26,310 bases of DNA from Bradyrhizobium sp. CCH5-F6 (lineage in GTDB: Bacteria; Pseudomonadota; Alphaproteobacteria; Rhizobiales; Xanthobacteraceae), in NCBI RefSeq assembly GCF_001556045.1, contig NZ_LSIC01000006.1, positions 1 to 26,310 on the forward strand, read 5' to 3'. This document shows, piece by piece, positions 22,929 through 26,310 of this stretch; the stretch's first letter is position 1; every line of letters begins with the position of its first letter. Both the position numbers and the translations under genes were made by a program. The notes beneath the pieces are model-generated. The model did not search any database and had not been told where the DNA came from. It was given only the letters and a program-made list of their open reading frames with translations.

Positions 22929-23816
22929 ATGCAGCCCTCTCCCACCCATCGCGCCAGCTTTTCGATTGGCAGCGAGGCCGACGCCAGACGCGTCGTCGAC
23001 GTGCTCACCGAGGTGTTTTTCGAGGGCGATGCCGCGGTCGCCGCCTTCGAACGGCCGGACGGAGAATGGGACGTCACGCTCCATTTCGCCGCGGCGCCGG
23101 ATCAGGCATGGCTGCGCGAACTCGTTGCAATTTCAGCAGGAAATGAGATCGCCACGAGCCTCGCCTTCGATACCGTCGAGGCCAAGGACTGGGTCAAGGC
23201 CAGCCTGGAGGATCTCGTTCCAGTCCCGGCCGGGCGCTTCGTCGTGCACGGCAGTCATGACCGCGACCGTGTGGCGCCCAACAAGCTCGCCATCGAGATC
23301 GAGGCGGCGCTCGCGTTCGGCACCGGCCACCACGGCACGACGCGGGGCTGTTTACTCCTGCTTGACCATGTCCTGAAGAGTTCCCGACCGCGGAACGTGC
23401 TCGACCTCGGCTCCGGGACCGGCGTGCTGGCGATCGCCGCGGCGAAGGCGCTGCACCGCGCGGTGCTCGCCTCGGACATCGATCCACCCTCGGTGCGCGT
23501 GGCGGCCGAGAACGCCGCGCTGAATGAAGTCGGCAGCCTTGTGCGGGTGATCCGCGCGACCGGCTTTGCCGCGCCGGATTTTGCGCGCGCCGGTCCGTTC
23601 GACCTGGTGCTCGCGAACATCCTTGCCAATCCCTTGCGGCAATTGGCGAGCCCGATGGCGCGGCACCTGGCTCCTCGGGCCTACGTCATCCTCTCCGGCC
23701 TGCTGACACCCCAGGCCCCGGCCGTGATCGCCGCCTACCGCGCACGCGGGCTGGTGCCGCTGCGACATCTGCGGATCGAGGGGTGGAGCAGTCTGCTGCT
23801 GCGGAAGGTGGGGTGA
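22929..23816 (+). CDS. prmA: Ribosomal protein L11 methyltransferase
   Basis: The 295-aa protein has a divergent N-terminal substrate-recognition domain (about 1-95), then the PrmA methyltransferase core: AFGTGHHGTTRGCL, VLDLGSGTGVLAIAAA (S-adenosylmethionine binding), SDIDPPSVRVAAENA and LANILANPL. The NILANPL element and the GTGHH stretch are diagnostic for PrmA. It trimethylates lysines and the N-terminus of ribosomal protein L11 in the cytosol. ATG 22929 gives the normal family length. It precedes a palindromic repeat at 23859-23932 and is divergent from the pilin gene. Confidence 0.95.
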   Translation: MQPSPTHRASFSIGSEADARRVVDVLTEVFFEGDAAVAAFERPDGEWDVTLHFAAAPDQAWLRELVAISAGNEIATSLAFDTVEAKDWVKASLEDLVPVPAGRFVVHGSHDRDRVAPNKLAIEIEAALAFGTGHHGTTRGCLLLLDHVLKSSRPRNVLDLGSGTGVLAIAAAKALHRAVLASDIDPPSVRVAAENAALNEVGSLVRVIRATGFAAPDFARAGPFDLVLANILANPLRQLASPMARHLAPRAYVILSGLLTPQAPAVIAAYRARGLVPLRHLRIEGWSSLLLRKVG

Positions 23817-23858
23817 ACTGTCGAGACGCGTCCGCGACGACGGTGAGAGCTGGCACGC

Positions 23859-23932
23859 GGAGAGTCGCCCTCACCCGGATTGCATCTTCGATGCACTCCG
23901 ACGCCCGCTGCAAGCGGCGACGGGCGAGGTGA
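23859..23932 (-). repeat. Palindromic repeat, intergenic relative of the helicase element
   Basis: GGAGAGTCGCCCTCACCC (23859-23876) differs by one base from the stem arm of the helicase element (3695-3712). It is followed by a TGCATC-TTC-GATGCA hairpin (23881-23895) flanked by GGA/TCC, and by CGCCCG (23902-23907) paired with CGGGCG (23921-23926), ending GAGGTGAC. Read on the minus strand, the order of modules is the same as at 3615-3680. It lies between prmA (+) and the 59-aa gene (-), which converge. Confidence 0.7.
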
Positions 23933-23951
23933 CGCTGCAATTTGCTTGAGG

Positions 23952-24131
23952 CTACTCTGCCGGCTTCTCGTCGCGGCTCATCGCGCGCTTGCCCCGCAAG
24001 GTGCGCCTCGCGCGGCGCTCTGCGAAACGGTCGATCATTTGGCTGATGAGGCCGCGCGGCTTCTTCGGTGTTGCCGCAGTCGGGGCGCGGCGCACCGGCG
24101 GCGAAATCTTCTCAAACGTGAACGCTGGCAT
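23952..24131 (-). CDS. Small basic protein, 59 aa
   Basis: ATG 24131 is preceded by GAGGGG at seven bases and the frame ends at TAG 23952-23954. The peptide (MPAFTFEKISPPVRRAP... then RGLISQMIDRFAERRARRTL... ending KPAE) is strongly basic, with a predicted amphipathic helix around ISQMIDRFAERRARR. It has no signal peptide or membrane segment. Codon use is typical for the region. I believe similar short proteins are common in Bradyrhizobium, but I know no function. A 31-aa frame overlaps its start (see findings). Confidence 0.7.
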   Translation of the reverse strand: MPAFTFEKISPPVRRAPTAATPKKPRGLISQMIDRFAERRARRTLRGKRAMSRDEKPAE

Positions 24132-24307
24132 CGTGTGTCCCCTCGCCGTTGAGATGAACCACCTGCTCGAATTTCCCTGTCATCCGGACGAAGCGCAACT
24201 GCCGCATCCTTTACTCCACTCAATTCGAATGGAACTTTTTCAAGCACAGTCCATGCCAAATGCGTCGAGATTGCGGACCGATCCCCATGATCCTAAAGTG
24301 ATCCACC

Positions 24308-26137
24308 ATGTTCGAAGCGCATTTCCAGACATTCGAGGAGCCCGAGGCCGGCGTCGCGTTGACGGCGCGCCTCGCTGCGCTCCGTGAAGAGCTCGCCCGC
24401 CGCAAGCTGACCGGCTTCGTGATTCCACGCTCCGATCAGCAGCAGAACGAATATGTGCCGCCGTCGGAAGAGCGGCTCGCCTGGCTGACCGGCTTCACCG
24501 GATCGGCGGGATTGGCGGTGGTGCTGCCCCAGGACGCCGCGATTTTCGTCGACGGCCGCTACACGCTTCAGGCCGCCAAGCAGGTCGATGCCAAGGCCTG
24601 GACCGTGGAATCGCTGATCGATCCGCCGCCGGAGAGCTGGGTATCGACGCATCTGAAAGCTGGTGACCGCCTCGGATTCGATCCATGGCTGCACACTTTT
24701 GCGGCAGCCGAGCGCCTGGCCGCCGCCTGCGCCAAGGCCGGCGCCGAGCTGGTCGCCGTCGACGGCAATCCGGTCGATGCGATCTGGCAGGACCGTCCGC
24801 AGCCGCCGCTCGCCCCCGTCGCCGTGCATGGCCTCGAGCATGCCGGCGTCACGGAAGCCGACAAGCTGACGCAGATCAGAGGCGAGATCGCCAAGCTCGG
24901 CGTCGATGCGCTGGTCGTGTCGGACAGCCATGCCGTGGCCTGGACGTTCAACATCCGGGGCGCCGACGTCGCGCACACGCCGCTGCCGCTGTCCTACGCG
25001 CTGGTGCCGAAGGAGGGACGGCCGACCATCTTCATCGACCACCGCAAGCTCTCCAATCTCACGCGCGATCATCTCGAACAGTCCGCCGACGTGCGCGAAC
25101 CGGACGCCTTGGCGCCGACGCTGATGGCGCTGGCCAAGAGCGGCGGATCGATCGCGCTCGACAATGCCACCGCGGCCGACGCGCTGAGCCGGCTGATCGC
25201 GGGCGCCGGCGGCAAGCCGGTGCGCGGCAGCGATCCGGTAGCGCTGCTCAAGGCGGTCAAGAACGCCACCGAGATCAAGGGGACCAAGACGGCCCATGTG
25301 CGCGACGCCGTGGCGCTGGCGCGGTTTCTCGCGTGGATCGACCGCGAGGCGGCAAGCGGCAAGCTCACCGAGATCGACGCGGTCGAGGCGCTGGAGACCT
25401 TCCGCCGCGACACCGGCGCACTCAAGGACGTGTCGTTCCCGACCATCTCCGGCACCGGCCCGAACGGCGCCATCGTGCACTACCGCGTCACCCGCAAGAG
25501 CAACCGTCGGATCGCGCCCGGCGATCTCCTGCTGATCGATTCCGGCGCGCAATATGAAGACGGCACCACGGACGTCACGCGCACCATGGCGGTGGGCGAG
25601 CCGACGGACGAGATGCGCGACCGCTTCACCCGCGTGCTGCGCGGCCATATCGCGATCGCGCGCGCGGTCTTCCCCGACGGCGCGACGGGCGCACAGCTCG
25701 ACACGCTGGCACGGCAATATCTCTGGGCCGTCGGCCTCGATTTCGAGCACGGCACCGGCCACGGCGTCGGCAGCTATCTCTCGGTCCACGAAGGGCCGGC
25801 GCGGATCTCGAAGCTCGGCACCACGCCGCTGAAGCGCGGCATGATCCTCTCCAACGAGCCCGGCTACTACAAGACCGACGGTTTCGGCATCCGCATCGAG
25901 AACCTCGAGCTGGTCGTCGCCGCCGAGATCCAGGGCGCCGAGAAGCCGATGAACGCGTTCGAGACGCTGACCCTGGCGCCGATCGACCGCCGGCTGATCG
26001 ATGTCGCGATGCTGAGCCGCGACGAGCTCGACTGGCTCAATGCCTACCACGCACGCGTCCGGGCCGAGGTGCGGCCGGCATTGGACGAGGCGACGAAGAG
26101 CTGGCTCGATCAGGCGACCGCGGAGCTGAAGCCTTAA
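24308..26137 (+). CDS. pepP: Xaa-Pro aminopeptidase (M24B, long aminopeptidase P type)
   Basis: The 609-aa protein has two creatinase-like N-terminal domains (about 1-330; GFVIPRSDQQQNEYVPPSEE, WLTGFTGSAG, DGRYTLQAAKQ) and a pita-bread catalytic domain (about 335-550). Metal ligands are visible: Asp411 in LLIDSGAQYEDG, Asp422 in TTDVTRT, His485 in GTGHGVGSYLSVHEGP, Glu517 in LSNEPGYY and Glu531 in GIRIENLEL. The length and C-terminal extension match the long form (human XPNPEP1 type), not the 440-aa E. coli PepP. It removes N-terminal residues before proline in cytosolic peptides. It stands alone, with a repeat hairpin behind it. The symbol is by family only. Confidence 0.93.
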   Translation: MFEAHFQTFEEPEAGVALTARLAALREELARRKLTGFVIPRSDQQQNEYVPPSEERLAWLTGFTGSAGLAVVLPQDAAIFVDGRYTLQAAKQVDAKAWTVESLIDPPPESWVSTHLKAGDRLGFDPWLHTFAAAERLAAACAKAGAELVAVDGNPVDAIWQDRPQPPLAPVAVHGLEHAGVTEADKLTQIRGEIAKLGVDALVVSDSHAVAWTFNIRGADVAHTPLPLSYALVPKEGRPTIFIDHRKLSNLTRDHLEQSADVREPDALAPTLMALAKSGGSIALDNATAADALSRLIAGAGGKPVRGSDPVALLKAVKNATEIKGTKTAHVRDAVALARFLAWIDREAASGKLTEIDAVEALETFRRDTGALKDVSFPTISGTGPNGAIVHYRVTRKSNRRIAPGDLLLIDSGAQYEDGTTDVTRTMAVGEPTDEMRDRFTRVLRGHIAIARAVFPDGATGAQLDTLARQYLWAVGLDFEHGTGHGVGSYLSVHEGPARISKLGTTPLKRGMILSNEPGYYKTDGFGIRIENLELVVAAEIQGAEKPMNAFETLTLAPIDRRLIDVAMLSRDELDWLNAYHARVRAEVRPALDEATKSWLDQATAELKP

Positions 26138-26203
26138 CCCCTCATTCCGAGCCGCATGGCACTACGCGATCAGCGCAAGGCTCTCTCCTCACGATCGCTG
26201 TAA

Positions 26204-26272
26204 TTCCCCGCGAAAGCGGGGAAACCAGTATTCCAGAGACAGAAGACGTATCCAGAGGCCGCGGCGTACTGG
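26204..26272. repeat. Palindromic repeat downstream of aminopeptidase P
   Basis: TTCCCCGC (26204-26211) and GCGGGGAA (26216-26223) form an 8-bp stem capped by a GAAA tetraloop. CCAGTA (26225-26230) and TACTGG (26267-26272) form a second inverted repeat around CCGCGG. This arrangement is a common dispersed repeat in Bradyrhizobium and Rhodopseudomonas genomes (from general knowledge). It may also terminate the aminopeptidase transcript. I see no gene in 26138-26310. Confidence 0.65.
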
Positions 26273-26310
26273 GCGGATTCAACCGTTCGTCGCAACACCC
26301 TGTTTATCGC

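Noticed and set aside
24293..26050. A 585-codon open frame antisense to the aminopeptidase gene
   Set aside because: It is the usual mirror frame of a high-GC gene. Its Arg/Ala/Gly/Asp-rich translation has no family motif, while the plus strand shows all metal ligands of M24 peptidases.

Overview
The window looks like an ordinary chromosomal segment of a high-GC alphaproteobacterium, most likely Bradyrhizobium or a close relative in the Nitrobacteraceae. This is inferred from codon use (third positions mostly G/C), from the protein families (PcrA-type helicase with a C-terminal Tudor-like tail, orphan Flp pilin, 59-aa basic protein, aminopeptidase P of about 600 aa) and from several families of short palindromic repeats typical of these genomes. 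No rRNA, tRNA, CRISPR array, prophage, transposase or integrase was seen.

Layout. 1-2545: the tail of an upstream gene, a small minus-strand frame, a D-lactate/glycolate-type FAD oxidase (-), a divergent hotdog thioesterase (+) and a DUF1328 membrane peptide (-). 2781-6817: a UvrD/PcrA helicase carrying a 46-codon in-frame palindromic repeat, a solitary HicB-like protein, and a coupled pair of exported proteins (cysteine-rich and OmpA-like). 6987-9593: a run of an Mpo1-like membrane protein, an NAD-dependent epimerase/reductase, an isoprenylcysteine-methyltransferase-like membrane protein and a small basic protein. 9736-11040: a sorbosone-dehydrogenase-like beta-propeller. 11044-13748 (-): aspartate dehydrogenase and two adjacent paralogous exported alpha/beta-hydrolases, one with a LysM domain. 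14037-15718: a two-gene ABC-2 exporter. 15762-18223: a glycine-zipper exported protein (-), an L,D-transpeptidase and a glycerophosphodiester phosphodiesterase. 18239-20512 (-): a membrane/spermidine-synthase fusion. 20740-22350: a PYROXD2-like FAD oxidoreductase. 22611-26137: Flp pilin (-), PrmA (+), a 59-aa protein (-) and aminopeptidase P (+).

Most genes are housekeeping or cell-envelope functions in one- to three-gene units. Several encode exported or membrane proteins, but they do not form one visible pathway. No complete new multi-gene system was recognised.

The most unusual structure is in the helicase gene: a composite palindromic element (about 3593-3739) sits between motifs II and III. 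It keeps the reading frame and is flanked by a 9-bp near-perfect direct repeat. Related modules lie outside genes at 2334-2362 and 23859-23932. Other palindromic repeats occupy convergent gene ends or sit directly against a ribosome binding site.
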